Assembly: GCF_951229915.1 (NCBI RefSeq)
Contig: NZ_OX579588.1
Location: forward strand, 1-64,000
Origin: Candidatus Ornithobacterium hominis
GTDB taxonomy: Bacteria > Bacteroidota > Bacteroidia > Flavobacteriales > Weeksellaceae
DNA length: 64,000 nucleotides
Reading direction: 5' to 3'
The first letter of the stretch is position 1. Every line of letters begins with the position of its first letter. Shown here one piece after another: positions 33,688 through 43,012 of this stretch. The notes beneath the pieces are model-generated. The model saw only the letters and a list, made by a program, of their open reading frames with translations, ran no database searches and had not been told where the DNA came from. A program made the position numbers and the translations under genes.

Positions 33688-34852
33688 TTTTCTGTTTTTT
33701 AGAGTTTATTTGCTTTCCTTTTTTGGGGAAACTCTTATTTTTTCTCTTCTGATTTCTTTTCTTCTTTTTTGTTTCAAAGCGATTGAGCGAATTCTCCTGA
33801 ATTATATCTTTGAAGATTGTTTCCCCCGCATTTTTATCTTTATGTAAATCTTCTAGAGGTTCTATTTTTTCCCCTTTTTTATTCCGTGAAACAAATTGAT
33901 TCACCTCATCACAATCAAATTTATACCACGTTACATTATCTGATTTTATATAACTGAGCCATATTTCTTTCTTGAAAACATCTATCTTCACAATGCTTGC
34001 TTTCCCTCGCTCACTCTCAATTAGTGTTTCTGGTTTGGGGAAATCTTTTAATGCGTCTAAATAAGAATCTAATTCGTAATTTAAACAACATTTCAACTTA
34101 CCACATTGTCCTGCAATTTTTTGCGGATTGATTGACAGCTGCTGGTATCTCGCTGCATTGGTGCTTACAGAGCGAAAATCTGTTAACCAAGTAGAGCAGC
34201 AAAGTTCTCGCCCACAAGAGCCTATTCCGCCTAATTTTGCGGCTTCCTGTCGGTAACCAATTTGGCGCATTTCTATTCGGCATTTGAACGCTGATGCAAA
34301 ATCACGAATTAATTGACGAAAATCTACTCTATCTTCACTCGTATAGTAAAATGTAGCTTTTCCCCCATCGCCCTGATATTCCACGTCAGATATTTTCATA
34401 TCCAGTCCTGTTTCTCTAGCGATTCGCCTAGCATCCAGCATCATTTGCGATTCTTTTTGGCGATTTTCTTGCCATATATCAATATCCCTTTGGTTCGCCA
34501 CTCGGTAGATTTGTGCCAAACGCTCAGGTTTATTTATTTTTTTGATTCGCATTTGAATTCTAACCAGTTCCCCCTTTAGGGTAACTATGCCGATATCATG
34601 CCCAGGGTTTGTCTCCACTGCTACTACATCGCCGATCTGAAGCGGAATATTATTTTTATTATGGAAAAACTCTTTTCTCTCATTTTTAAAACGAACTTCT
34701 ACATAAGGAAATTTCAAATCCTCTGTAGGCTGCTCCAAACCTGATAACCAATCAAAAACGTGCAACTTCCCACAGCCACTCGTGCCGCATTGCCCGTTGT
34801 TTTTACATCCTTTTGGTAAACCACCACTGTTCCCACATCCTGTACATCCCAT
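33677..34852 (-). CDS. ricT: PSP1-domain protein RicT (YaaT)
   Basis: 391 residues. The N-terminus (MGCTGCGNSGGLPKGCKNNG, 1-20, then CGTSGCG) is a dense cysteine cluster. The PSP1 domain follows, with FKCRIEMRQIGYRQEAAKLGG near 190-210 and the cysteine signature GIGSCGRELCCSTWL, then QCGKLKCCLNYE. The C-terminal 60 residues are a basic Lys-rich tail. In Bacillus the RicAFT complex carries iron-sulfur clusters and controls RNA processing and differentiation; whether partners exist here is unknown. First gene of the ricT-gldH-PBP1A operon. Confidence 0.88.
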   Translation of the reverse strand: MGCTGCGNSGGLPKGCKNNGQCGTSGCGKLHVFDWLSGLEQPTEDLKFPYVEVRFKNERKEFFHNKNNIPLQIGDVVAVETNPGHDIGIVTLKGELVRIQMRIKKINKPERLAQIYRVANQRDIDIWQENRQKESQMMLDARRIARETGLDMKISDVEYQGDGGKATFYYTSEDRVDFRQLIRDFASAFKCRIEMRQIGYRQEAAKLGGIGSCGRELCCSTWLTDFRSVSTNAARYQQLSINPQKIAGQCGKLKCCLNYELDSYLDALKDFPKPETLIESERGKASIVKIDVFKKEIWLSYIKSDNVTWYKFDCDEVNQFVSRNKKGEKIEPLEDLHKDKNAGETIFKDIIQENSLNRFETKKKKRNQKRKNKSFPKKGKQINSKKQKNED

Positions 34853-34872
34853 ACGTTATCTTAATATAGCTA

Positions 34873-34880
34873 CAAAAATA
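34873..34880 (-). promoter_or_regulatory. Promoter core of ricT-gldH-PBP1A
   Basis: TATTTTTG on the minus strand, 20 bases before the ricT start. Confidence 0.55.
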
Positions 34881-35032
34881 GCAAATTATCTTACACAAAA
34901 TTTCAATAAAAATTAACTGCCTAATTTACAGTGTCTCAGATGTAAATCATGTCTCTAGAATTAAAATATTTTGTTTTAATATTAAATTTACGTAACGTGA
35001 AAATTAACCCCATACTCCATTGCAGGAATTTT

Positions 35033-35794
35033 TTATTTCAATTCCAGCAGAATAGGGCAATGATCTGAATGCCTTACCTCAGGTAAAATAAGGCTTCTTT
35101 CTAATCTATTTTTTAAGCCTTTAGAAATCATATGGTAGTCTATTCGCCACCCTTTATTATTATTTCGAGCATTGGCACGGTAGCTCCACCAAGTGTATTG
35201 ATGCGGCTCATCGCTTAGTTCTCTGAAGCTATCAAGCATCTCGCACGATTCAATAAAGTGGCTGAGCCATTCTCGTTCCATTGGCAAGAAACCTGAAACG
35301 TGTTGTAAACGCACAGGGTCATGAATATCTATTGCGTGATGACAAATATTATAATCTCCACAAATAATGAGGTGTGGGATTTCTTTCCTTAAATTTTGAA
35401 TGTATTTAGAAAACTCATAGCAAAATTCCATTTTGAAGTCTAATCGATTCACATTCGTTCCACTCGGCACATATAGTGAAATAATACTAAAGTCTTCAAA
35501 ATCTGCCCGAATAACTCTTCCTTCGCCATCCATTGCGTCAAAGCCCGTACCTCGCACCACGCGAAGCGGCTTTTTTTTGCTAAAAATAGCTACACCGCTA
35601 TAGCCTCTTTTTATCGCAGAATTCCAATAATGGTGGTAGCCCAATTCCTCTATTTTTGCTAAATCGACCTGCTCTTCCACAGCTTTGGTTTCTTGTACAC
35701 AAAAGACATCAGCATCGGTTGATTTCAGCCAATCGAGTAATCCTTTTTTCATCGCAGCACGTATTCCATTGACGTTGTAAGAGATAATCTTCAC
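35033..35794 (-). CDS. xth: Exodeoxyribonuclease III / AP endonuclease
   Basis: About 253 residues. Repairs abasic sites and trims DNA 3' ends. MKIISYNVNGIRAA at the start, CVQETKA (metal-binding Glu near 35), LYVPSGT, CGDYNICH with the Asp-Asn pair near 145, and the final HSDHCPILLEL carrying the catalytic Asp-His are all present. The GTG at 35794 fits the family N-terminus best; a TTG 18 bases upstream would add MKKKSL. Monocistronic on the minus strand, divergent from typA. Copy 35115-35121 of the palindrome encodes SKGLKNR. Confidence 0.93.
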   Translation of the reverse strand: MKIISYNVNGIRAAMKKGLLDWLKSTDADVFCVQETKAVEEQVDLAKIEELGYHHYWNSAIKRGYSGVAIFSKKKPLRVVRGTGFDAMDGEGRVIRADFEDFSIISLYVPSGTNVNRLDFKMEFCYEFSKYIQNLRKEIPHLIICGDYNICHHAIDIHDPVRLQHVSGFLPMEREWLSHFIESCEMLDSFRELSDEPHQYTWWSYRANARNNNKGWRIDYHMISKGLKNRLERSLILPEVRHSDHCPILLELK

Positions 35795-35823
35795 AAGTGA
35801 TTTTTTTTTCAAATTTAGAAAAA

Positions 35824-35831
35824 CAAAGCTA
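35824..35831 (-). promoter_or_regulatory. Promoter core of the exonuclease III gene
   Basis: TAGCTTTG on the minus strand, 29 bases before GTG 35794. Confidence 0.5.
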
Positions 35832-35875
35832 AAGGTTTGAATATGATTTATAGATTATTTTTTGGAAGATTTTCT

Positions 35876-35882
35876 AAGGCTT
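35876..35882. repeat. Iterated palindrome between exonuclease III and typA
   Basis: Core AAGGCTT with left flank TTTTCT and right flank of six A, in the divergent promoter region. Confidence 0.65.
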
Positions 35883-35917
35883 AAAAAATATTTAGTACTG
35901 CTTCTCTATAAAAACAT

Positions 35918-35925
35918 TACTTTTG
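35918..35925 (+). promoter_or_regulatory. Promoter core of typA
   Basis: TACTTTTG matches TAnnTTTG, 21 bases before the typA start. Confidence 0.6.
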
Positions 35926-35946
35926 CCACGCATTTAAAAATAAAAT

Positions 35947-37758
35947 ATGCAAGAAATTAGAAATATAGCCATCATCGCACACGTTGACCACGGCAAAACA
36001 ACTTTGGTAGACAAAATTATGCATCATTGTGAGCTTTTTAGAAACAATGAGAGTTCTGGCGAATTAATTTTAGATAACAATGATTTAGAAAGAGAGCGTG
36101 GTATTACGATCGTTTCTAAAAATGTTTCTGTCAATTATAAAGGAACGAAAATCAATATTATAGACACTCCAGGACACGCCGACTTTGGTGGAGAAGTGGA
36201 ACGCGTACTCAATATGGCTGATGGCGTTTTATTACTCGTGGATGCCTTTGAGGGCCCTATGCCACAGACTCGATTTGTACTCCAAAAAGCGATTAATTTG
36301 GGGCTAAAACCCATCGTAGTGGTAAACAAAGTAGACAAAGAAAACTGTACGCCTGATGAAGTTCATGAGAAAGTTTTTGACTTGATGTTTGAATTGGGGG
36401 CTGAGGAGTGGCAACTGGACTTCCCTACTGTTTACGGCTCAGCGAAGCAAAATTGGATGAGTGAGGACTGGAAGAATCAAACGGATTCTATCGAGCCATT
36501 GCTGGATATGGTTGTGGAGCATATCCCTGCACCAAAAGTGGATGTAGAAGGATCTCCTCAAATGCTGATTACATCCTTAGATTATTCCAATTTCACTGGG
36601 CGAATTGCCATTGGGCGACTTCAGCGTGGGATTCTAAAGGAAAACATGCCAGTGTCTTTGGTCAAAAGAGATGGTAGTGTTGTAAAATCTAGAATTAAAG
36701 AATTACACATTTTTGCAGGATTGGGCCGTGTAAAAGTGGAAGACGTGCAGGCAGGCGACATCTGTGCTGTTGTGGGGTTAGAAGGTTTTGAAATAGGTGA
36801 CACCATTGCCGATGCGGAAAATCCAGAAGCTTTGGAAACTATTGCAATCGATGAACCAACGATGAGTATGCTTTTCACCATCAATGACTCTCCGTTTTTT
36901 GGGAAAGAAGGTAAGTTTGTGACTTCTAGGCATATCCGTGAACGTTTGGATAAAGAGCTCGAAAAAAACTTAGCCATGCGTGTGCAGCAAACGGAAGCGG
37001 CAGATAAGTTTATCGTTTTTGGGCGGGGAGTGATGCACCTTTCAGTGCTGATTGAGACGATGCGCCGCGAGGGCTACGAATTGCAAATTGGCCAGCCACA
37101 GGTTATCATCAAAGAAATTGATGGAGTGAAATGTGAGCCGATAGAAGAGTTAACGATTGATTTACCCGAGGAAGTTTCTGGTAAAGCGGTGGAATTTGTG
37201 ACTTTACGCAAAGGTGAACTTCTATCAATGGAAAATAAAGGTGAGCGTATGGTTTGTGAATTTTTAATTCCTTCTCGCGGAATCATAGGACTTCGAAATC
37301 AACTTTTGACAGCGACAGCGGGTGAGGCGATTATGGCGCACCGATTCAAGGAATATCAACCAATGAAAGGTGATGTGCCTGGACGGCAAAATGGCTCTTT
37401 GATTTCGATGGAAACAGGCGAAGCTATTCCTTATTCACTTGATAAATTACAAGATCGTGGGACATTCTTTGTAGACCCAGGAGAGAAAATTTACGAGGGT
37501 CAGGTCATTGGCGAAAATACACGTGCTGATGATATGGTGGTAAACATCACCAAAACTAAAAAGTTATCTAACGTGCGTGCTGCTGGCTCTGATGATAAAG
37601 CTAAGATTGCTCCTGCAGTGAAGTTTAGCCTAGAAGAAGCGTTAGAATACATTCAGAAGGATGAATATGTGGAGGTGACGCCTCAGTCTATTCGTCTCAG
37701 AAAAATTTTACTAACCGAAAGTGATAGAAAAAGAGCGGCTAATCCCGCGCTGAGATAA
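35947..37758 (+). CDS. typA: Ribosome-associated translational GTPase TypA/BipA
   Basis: 603 residues, family length. The GTPase domain has G1 AHVDHGKTT (11-19), the switch-I region [10 protein letters not shown]3 [14 protein letters not shown] (about 74-87) and G4 NKVDK (about 129). Then come the EF-G-like domains and the BipA-specific C-terminal domain ([21 protein letters not shown] near 435-455, [15 protein letters not shown] near 540). It assists ribosome assembly and stress growth. Monocistronic, with a terminator built partly from two inverted palindrome cores. Confidence 0.97.
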   Translation: MQEIRNIAIIAHVDHGKTTLVDKIMHHCELFRNNESSGELILDNNDLERERGITIVSKNVSVNYKGTKINIIDTPGHADFGGEVERVLNMADGVLLLVDAFEGPMPQTRFVLQKAINLGLKPIVVVNKVDKENCTPDEVHEKVFDLMFELGAEEWQLDFPTVYGSAKQNWMSEDWKNQTDSIEPLLDMVVEHIPAPKVDVEGSPQMLITSLDYSNFTGRIAIGRLQRGILKENMPVSLVKRDGSVVKSRIKELHIFAGLGRVKVEDVQAGDICAVVGLEGFEIGDTIADAENPEALETIAIDEPTMSMLFTINDSPFFGKEGKFVTSRHIRERLDKELEKNLAMRVQQTEAADKFIVFGRGVMHLSVLIETMRREGYELQIGQPQVIIKEIDGVKCEPIEELTIDLPEEVSGKAVEFVTLRKGELLSMENKGERMVCEFLIPSRGIIGLRNQLLTATAGEAIMAHRFKEYQPMKGDVPGRQNGSLISMETGEAIPYSLDKLQDRGTFFVDPGEKIYEGQVIGENTRADDMVVNITKTKKLSNVRAAGSDDKAKIAPAVKFSLEEALEYIQKDEYVEVTPQSIRLRKILLTESDRKRAANPALR

Positions 37759-37808
37759 GCCCTTTAGTATTTGGGTATAATAGTCAAAAATAGTTAATAA
37801 ATTAAAAA

Positions 37809-37847
37809 AAGGCTTGGGAAAAAAATTCTAAGCCTTATATTTTTTTA
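37809..37847 (+). terminator. typA terminator formed by two inverted palindrome cores
   Basis: AAGGCTT (37809-37815) and AAGCCTT (37830-37836) pair as the base of an 11-bp stem (37809-37819 with 37826-37836, two wobble pairs) with a short A-rich loop. A T-rich run follows to about 37847. Confidence 0.75.
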
Positions 37848-37848
37848 T

Positions 37849-37882
37849 AAAAATAAAAAAAGTGCCTCAAAAATGAGACGCT
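37849..37882 (-). terminator. Terminator of yraN (minus strand)
   Basis: Reading leftward, the stem AG-GTCTCA/TGAGGC-CT (37861-37882, one mismatch) with a T4 loop is followed by a T-rich run (complement of 37860-37849). It faces the typA terminator back to back. Confidence 0.7.
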
Positions 37883-38030
37883 TTCAATATTATTTACTCA
37901 TTCCTTAGCAACACTGTTTTTCTCTACATTGTTTTATTTCTATTTCTTTTCGTAGGAACGCTTTTTTTTATCAACAAAATCAAAAAAGAGCTGCTAAATT
38001 TTATTTTTACCTTGAGCGTGCAGGTAAAGT

Positions 38031-38396
38031 TCAAAATTCGTGTGCCTGAAAGGCATCTACAAATATTTTTGCCACCCACCCATCTTTTCCTTTCGTCACG
38101 ACAGCTATATCAAATCGATATTCCACATCCATATTATGACGGAGGATATATTCATTTGCTGCCATCGCCAGTAGTGCGCGCTTCTTTTTGTTCACACTTT
38201 CCTCAGCAAAACCATTTTGCTTACTTTGCCGAGCTTTAACTTCAACTATTGCTAAAACATTATTTTTCAAAGCAATAATATCCACTTCTGCTGGACGAAA
38301 AATCCAATTCCGCTCAAGAATTTGATAATCATTTTTTTCGTATTTTGCTGCCACGAACGCTTCCGCTTGGCGGCCAAAATCATAAGCTTCAGACAT
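38031..38396 (-). CDS. YraN family (UPF0102) nuclease-fold protein
   Basis: 121 residues. The restriction-endonuclease-like core shows GRQAEAFVAAKY (8-19), then EVDIIALKNNVLAIVEVKARQ (about 38-58) with the catalytic-type D-(x)n-ExK arrangement. The function is unproven, with a role in DNA processing suspected. An iterated palindrome (38412-38418) lies just upstream. Probably a single gene; metG upstream on the same strand ends 141 bases away. Confidence 0.88.
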   Translation of the reverse strand: MSEAYDFGRQAEAFVAAKYEKNDYQILERNWIFRPAEVDIIALKNNVLAIVEVKARQSKQNGFAEESVNKKKRALLAMAANEYILRHNMDVEYRFDIAVVTKGKDGWVAKIFVDAFQAHEF

Positions 38397-38411
38397 TATT
38401 TTATTTTTTTT

Positions 38412-38418
38412 AAGGCTT
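38412..38418. repeat. Iterated palindrome upstream of yraN
   Basis: Core AAGGCTT with eight T to the left and AAAAAATTTT to the right, 15 bases upstream of the yraN start. Confidence 0.75.
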
Positions 38419-38523
38419 AAAAAATTTTAGAATCAATCTTTAAGGAATAACTTTTTCTACCAACCTCACCGCATTTATTACTTACTAATTATCAACAATC
38501 AATCACTATTCTTACTTTTTTTT

Positions 38524-38530
38524 AAGCCTT
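38524..38530. repeat. Iterated palindrome after metG
   Basis: Core AAGCCTT after a long T run and before AGAAAATTT, eight bases beyond the metG stop. Confidence 0.7.
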
Positions 38531-38537
38531 AGAAAAT

Positions 38538-40571
38538 TTATGCAATTCCAGCACCATTTGGCACCTCATTATCAGGGTTTACAAAAATCAATTTCCCATC
38601 TTTATTTTCAGTAAACAAAAGCATACCTTGGCTGGTAATTCCTTTAATTTTTCTTGGAGCCAAATTCACCAAAACCGTACATTTTTTGCCAACCACCTCT
38701 TGCGGAGAAAAACTCTCTGCAATGCCTGAAACGATGGTTCTTACATCCAATCCTGTATCTACTTTCAGCTCCAGCAGGCGGTCAGCTTTTTCTACGGCTT
38801 TCGCTTCTAAAATAGTCCCGACGCGCAAATCTACTTTTTGAAAATCATCAAAATTAATTTCTTCTTTTTGAGCCTCGGCATTTGGATTCGTCATCTGATT
38901 ATTCTTTTTAGTATTTTCTAATTTTTGTAACTGAGCTATTACCGTATCATCTTCAATTTTATCAAATAAAAGCTGAGCCTCCCCGAGCGAATGAGCTTCA
39001 GAAAAGAAACTTCTTTTTTCTTTCAACTCTTGCCATGACAAAACCTCAAGATCTAGCATCTGCAACATTTTTTCGGAAGCATTGGGCAAGAAGGGGCCAG
39101 CGCATTGTGCCAACATTGCAGCGATTTCTAGCGAAGCTGCTAAGATGTTTTTCACCTCTTCTTCGTCCGTTTTAATTTTTTTCCACGGCTCTTGACTTTG
39201 TAAGAATTGATTCCCCAAACGGGCTAAATTCATCAACTCTTTCAGCGCATTTCTAAATTCAAAATTTTCTAAGTAACGTCCTATATCTTCAGGGAAATCG
39301 TGTAAATTTTCTAACTCAGGGTAGTTTTTGGTTTTCGTAGGAACTTTGCCGTCAAAATACTTTTGAATCAAGACCATCACACGATTGAAAAAATTCCCCA
39401 AAATCCCAACTAATTCTGAATTATTTTTCAGTTGAAAATCTTTCCATGTAAAATTATTGTCTTTATTCTCAGGTAAATTTGCTGTCAAAACATAACGTAA
39501 GACATCTTGTTTCCCAGGGAGGTCTTCTACAAATTCATGTGCCCAAACTGCCCAGTTGCGAGAGGTTGAAATCTTATCATTCTCTAAATTCAAAAATTCA
39601 TTCGCAGGCACATTCGTTGGTAAAATGTATTCACCATGAGCCTTGAGCATCACTGGGAAAATGATGCAATGAAACACAATATTATCTTTCCCGATAAAGT
39701 GAATCAATTCAGTTTCATTGCTTTGCCAATATTTTTTCCAATCTTTCCCGTGCTCGTCTGCCCATTTTTGGGTAGCGCTGATGTAGCCAATCGGCGCATC
39801 AAACCACACGTAGAGGACTTTGCCTGCGCCTTCATCTAAAGGGACTGGAATCCCCCAGTCTAAATCACGTGTCATCGCGCGTGGCTTTAGCCCGTCGTCT
39901 AGCCATGATTTCACTTGCCCCGTCACGTTTGCTTTCCAATCATTTGAATGATTTTCTAAAACCCATTCTCTTAAAAAACTTTCATATTCATTGAGTGGCA
40001 AATACCAGTTTTTAGTCAGTCTTTTTTGTGGTTTTGCTCCACTGAGAGCTGATTTAGGATTGATTAACTCTTCTGGGCTCAGTGTACTTCCGCATTTCTC
40101 GCACTGGTCGCCATATGCGTTCTCGTTGCCACAGTTGGGGCATTGACCTATGATATACCTATCGGCTAAGAATTCACCTGCTTCTTCGTCATAAAACTGC
40201 TCGGTTTGTTTTTCTAAAAAAACATTATTTTTATTTAGCCTTAAAAAAAAATCTTGTGCATTTTGATGATGATGTGCACTGGAAGTTCTGTCATAAATAT
40301 TGAAAGAAATCTCCAACTTCTCAAAAGTTGATTTAATGAGTTCATGGTAACGATTGACTACTTCTTGCACGCTGACTCCTTCTTTTTTAGCGCGTATCGT
40401 CACAGGAACGCCGTGCTCATCTGACCCGCAAACGAACAACACTTCTTTTCCGTTTCTTCTTAAATACCTGACGTAAATGTCTGCTGGAATATAAACTCCC
40501 GCTAAGTGGCCAATATGAATGGGCCCGTTGGCGTAGGGTAACGCCGCCGTGACTGTATAAGTTTTTGACAT
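38538..40571 (-). CDS. metG: Methionyl-tRNA synthetase
   Basis: 677 residues. Class I catalytic core with HIGH motif in [14 protein letters not shown] (13-26), zinc knuckle [18 protein letters not shown] (about 144-161), and the KMSKS loop in the divergent form DKISTSRNW near 335. The C-terminal EMAP/tRNA-binding domain ([21 protein letters not shown] in pieces, from about 575) makes it the long dimeric type. Promoter core 22 bases upstream. A T-A-rich variant of the repeat (AGCCTTA, near 40237) sits in the coding region. Confidence 0.97.
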   Translation of the reverse strand: MSKTYTVTAALPYANGPIHIGHLAGVYIPADIYVRYLRRNGKEVLFVCGSDEHGVPVTIRAKKEGVSVQEVVNRYHELIKSTFEKLEISFNIYDRTSSAHHHQNAQDFFLRLNKNNVFLEKQTEQFYDEEAGEFLADRYIIGQCPNCGNENAYGDQCEKCGSTLSPEELINPKSALSGAKPQKRLTKNWYLPLNEYESFLREWVLENHSNDWKANVTGQVKSWLDDGLKPRAMTRDLDWGIPVPLDEGAGKVLYVWFDAPIGYISATQKWADEHGKDWKKYWQSNETELIHFIGKDNIVFHCIIFPVMLKAHGEYILPTNVPANEFLNLENDKISTSRNWAVWAHEFVEDLPGKQDVLRYVLTANLPENKDNNFTWKDFQLKNNSELVGILGNFFNRVMVLIQKYFDGKVPTKTKNYPELENLHDFPEDIGRYLENFEFRNALKELMNLARLGNQFLQSQEPWKKIKTDEEEVKNILAASLEIAAMLAQCAGPFLPNASEKMLQMLDLEVLSWQELKEKRSFFSEAHSLGEAQLLFDKIEDDTVIAQLQKLENTKKNNQMTNPNAEAQKEEINFDDFQKVDLRVGTILEAKAVEKADRLLELKVDTGLDVRTIVSGIAESFSPQEVVGKKCTVLVNLAPRKIKGITSQGMLLFTENKDGKLIFVNPDNEVPNGAGIA

Positions 40572-40592
40572 GCCAATAAATTATTGAGTTTA

Positions 40593-40600
40593 CAAAGATA
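40593..40600 (-). promoter_or_regulatory. Promoter core of metG
   Basis: TATCTTTG on the minus strand, 21 bases before the metG start. Confidence 0.6.
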
Positions 40601-40616
40601 TAAGCTTTAATTTTTT

Positions 40617-41552
40617 TTAACTAATGCTCCCTAAATTTATCAAAGCTTCTCCATTATTTACCACAGCCTGCTTGTTTAAGCCAATAATGAAGCCGTCTTC
40701 CTCTGCCACAACTTTCTCTATGAAATCCCCGTATGGACTCGTAATATAGCCCAAAGATTGATTTTTGTTCACAAAATCGCCTTCGTGAATCTCTGCAATC
40801 CACATTCCCGATGCTGGCGCTCGGTACCAGCTTCTATTCGTCAATGTTTTTGACTGATGTTTGATTTTTGGTGCTTGGGGAATCATTTGATTTTCGTACA
40901 GAAAATGTTGTGCACACATTACGCCCTCTTCTATCGCATGGTATGAAAACCGTAAACTCTCGCCCCCTTCATAAACAATAATCTTTTTGCCTAAATCGTA
41001 AGCCGCCTGCCGAAATGAACGATGAATCAAACTAGAATTGACCAAAAAGGGTGCGTGCGTTTTTTGAGCCAAATCCAAAACATTTGTATCGCTAAAGTCA
41101 CCTCTCACTTGCGGATAATTTGCCCTTTGGTCGCCCCCCGTGTGGAAGTCTATCCCAAAATCAATGAGAGGTAAAATATGGTGCATGATATTCCAAGCTA
41201 CTTTAGATGCCAATGAGCCATCTTTAAACCCAGGGAAGGAACGATTAACATCTTTGCCATCTGGCACATTCCTAGAAAAATGCAAAAATCCGTAGACATT
41301 GATAATCGGAATACAAATCGTGGTGCCTCTCTCTACAAAATTTAAATTACAATCTAATATGCGGCGAATAATCTCAACGCCATTAATTTCATCACCGTGC
41401 ATTCCAGCTGAAAATAAAACACAAGGCCCTGGCTGGTGCGACCGATAAATAAATACTGGTATATCGATCTCTGTGCGGGTAGGCAGATTAGCAACCTTTA
41501 GGTAAACAACGCTTTCTTTGCCTTTTGGAATTTCTGTTTCTAAAACTTTCAT
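40617..41552 (-). CDS. Succinylglutamate desuccinylase/aspartoacylase family zinc hydrolase
   Basis: 311 residues from ATG 41552; the TTG at 41621 that touches the upstream stop is unlikely. M14-like zinc fold: SAGMHGDEINGVEIIRRI (about 51-68) provides the first His and Glu ligands, FGIDFHTGG near 135 the second His, and VYEGGES near 209 the catalytic Glu. A C-terminal biotinyl-like beta domain (AEIHEGDFVNKNQSLGYI) is typical of one AstE-like subgroup. Lies 65 bases after the RimK-like ligase gene, as in many genomes where the two are paired. Substrate unknown. Confidence 0.85.
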   Translation of the reverse strand: MKVLETEIPKGKESVVYLKVANLPTRTEIDIPVFIYRSHQPGPCVLFSAGMHGDEINGVEIIRRILDCNLNFVERGTTICIPIINVYGFLHFSRNVPDGKDVNRSFPGFKDGSLASKVAWNIMHHILPLIDFGIDFHTGGDQRANYPQVRGDFSDTNVLDLAQKTHAPFLVNSSLIHRSFRQAAYDLGKKIIVYEGGESLRFSYHAIEEGVMCAQHFLYENQMIPQAPKIKHQSKTLTNRSWYRAPASGMWIAEIHEGDFVNKNQSLGYITSPYGDFIEKVVAEEDGFIIGLNKQAVVNNGEALINLGSIS

Positions 41553-41617
41553 AACCTTTCCCTTAGGGTCTGTTTCAATGCTGTTTAGCGTATTTTTTTG
41601 ATTAAAATTTAAACAAG

Positions 41618-42532
41618 TCAACCTTTGTACTTGTTTTTTCTATAGTTTTCTTTCGAAACTTGATATTCAATAAACTGAATCATTTCTTCTGCAATATTTC
41701 TACCCGTAGCAGCTTCGATGCCTTCTAAACCTGGCGAAGAATTAACTTCCAAAATCAGAGGCCCCCGACTTGACCGAATAAGGTCAACGCCAGCTATTTG
41801 CAACCCCAAGGCTCGGCACGCTCGCAGAGCTTGCGTTTCTTCTTTGTAAGATAAAGCCACTTGAGAGCCCATACCTCCTCGGTGAATATTGGAGCGGAAA
41901 TCACCCTCTTTGCCCTCTCTCTTCATGGTTGCGATGACTTTATTGCCAGCCACTATTATACGAATATCACTACCTTTAGCCTCTTTGATGTACTCTTGAA
42001 TCAGAAACTTTGCCTTCAAACTATGTAAGGCTTCCAGCACAGAAACAGCTGCCATTTTAGAGTCTAAAAGCATCACGCCGAGGCCTTGCGTTCCCTCCAG
42101 CACCTTCACCACAATAGGGTAGCCCCCTATTAATTCCAAAATCTCCTCGGTTTCGATGCCTGCCTCGCTACTGTAATAGAATGTGCGAGGAAAATCTATC
42201 CCTTCGCGCGATAGAAGCTGCATCGTCCTTAGCTTGTCTCGGCTTCTCAGCAGCGCGTTGCTTCCAAGTGTAGTGAATGTATTCATCATTTCAAATTGAC
42301 GTATCACCGCAGACCCATAGTGCGTTATAGTACTGCCAATGCGTGGCAAAACGGCGTCTACTTTCTCCAGTTTCTCGCCATAAACCAAAATCTGCGGGTT
42401 ATTTTTCCTCATGACCATTTTACATTGCAAAGGGTCTATAACTTCTACATCGTGATTTCGGTACTCCGCTTCTTCTAGAAGACGTGCCGTAGAATAAATA
42501 AATTCGCTGCGCGAAAGAATGATTAATTTCAT
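41618..42532 (-). CDS. rimK: RimK-like ATP-grasp alpha-L-glutamate ligase
   Basis: 304 residues, family length about 300. The start LIILSRSEFIYSTARLLEEA is typical; DAVLPRIGSTITHYG (about 59-73) precedes the ATP-grasp fold: GGYPIVVKVLEGTQGLGVML (about 138-157), FLIQEYIKEAKGSDIRIIVAG, then LILEVNSSPGLEGIE near 260-274 with the metal-binding Glu and Asn. RimK adds glutamates to ribosomal protein S6 in E. coli; Bacteroidota relatives may have other targets. Paired with the downstream AstE-like hydrolase, which may remove or trim what the ligase adds. Confidence 0.9.
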   Translation of the reverse strand: MKLIILSRSEFIYSTARLLEEAEYRNHDVEVIDPLQCKMVMRKNNPQILVYGEKLEKVDAVLPRIGSTITHYGSAVIRQFEMMNTFTTLGSNALLRSRDKLRTMQLLSREGIDFPRTFYYSSEAGIETEEILELIGGYPIVVKVLEGTQGLGVMLLDSKMAAVSVLEALHSLKAKFLIQEYIKEAKGSDIRIIVAGNKVIATMKREGKEGDFRSNIHRGGMGSQVALSYKEETQALRACRALGLQIAGVDLIRSSRGPLILEVNSSPGLEGIEAATGRNIAEEMIQFIEYQVSKENYRKNKYKG

Positions 42533-42637
42533 GAATTTGATGGCTATTTTTGGCCTGAAATAAGAATAGTTATTTTAGGTCTTGCATAGATAAGAATTTT
42601 TTAAAGCTTTAGAAAAATCTTGATGAAAAAATTTTTT

Positions 42638-42644
42638 AAGCCTT
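42638..42644. repeat. Iterated palindrome before the 70-residue membrane protein gene
   Basis: Core AAGCCTT with ATTTTTT to the left and eight A to the right. A degenerate form (AAGCTTT) lies about 35 bases upstream. Confidence 0.75.
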
Positions 42645-42702
42645 AAAAAAAATTGTGTTTTTCATTTAAATTTGTAATTTTACGGCCTAAAATCGTTTTA
42701 AG

Positions 42703-42915
42703 ATGGATCAGTTTCTAGGCTTTTTATTCTTTTTAGCCACCGCAATGGCGGGATTTTGGTGTTTAACTTTTTTAATCTCCATTTTGCCTTATTGGCTGCC
42801 TTTTGGTATTGCAGAGCGTTTTGAAAGAATTAATAAAGATAGCAACCCCGACGAAATAAGACGCAAAAAGTTTAGCGAGCAGCCTGATGTTGAAATTTTA
42901 TACGAAAAAAAATAA
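42703..42915 (+). CDS. Small single-span membrane protein, unknown
   Basis: 70 residues. One long hydrophobic stretch (about 4-36, FLGFLFFLATAMAGFWCLTFLISILPYWLPFG in pieces) is followed by a charged cytoplasmic-looking tail (RFERINKDSNPDEIRRKKF). I do not recognise the family, but the sharp hydrophobic/charged division, the ATG start and the clear terminator 24 bases on support a real gene. The stop codon is shared with an iterated-palindrome copy (42914-42920). Confidence 0.7.
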   Translation: MDQFLGFLFFLATAMAGFWCLTFLISILPYWLPFGIAERFERINKDSNPDEIRRKKFSEQPDVEILYEKK

Positions 42916-42920
42916 GCCTT
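42914..42920. repeat. Iterated palindrome overlapping a stop codon
   Basis: Core AAGCCTT, whose first two A belong to the TAA stop of the 70-residue protein; seven A follow. Confidence 0.7.
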
Positions 42921-42938
42921 AAAAAAATATAATTTAAT

Positions 42939-42967
42939 AAAGCACAGCGTAGTAGCTGTGTTTTTTT
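42939..42967 (+). terminator. Terminator of the 70-residue protein gene
   Basis: Stem 42939-42948 with 42955-42964 (core CACAGC/GCTGTG, loop GTAGTA) ends in a run of seven T. Confidence 0.88.
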
Positions 42968-43012
42968 ATATTAAAGAAATGATAAGGCACGTAAATTGCT
43001 CTTGATTTTTCC

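Noticed and set aside
37519..37534. CACGTG in typA as a parS site
   Set aside because: Only the six-base centre agrees; both arms differ from the consensus.
40230..40252. Full copy of the iterated palindrome in metG
   Set aside because: The left half is altered (TTTAGCCTTAAAA), so it was counted as a degenerate relative only.
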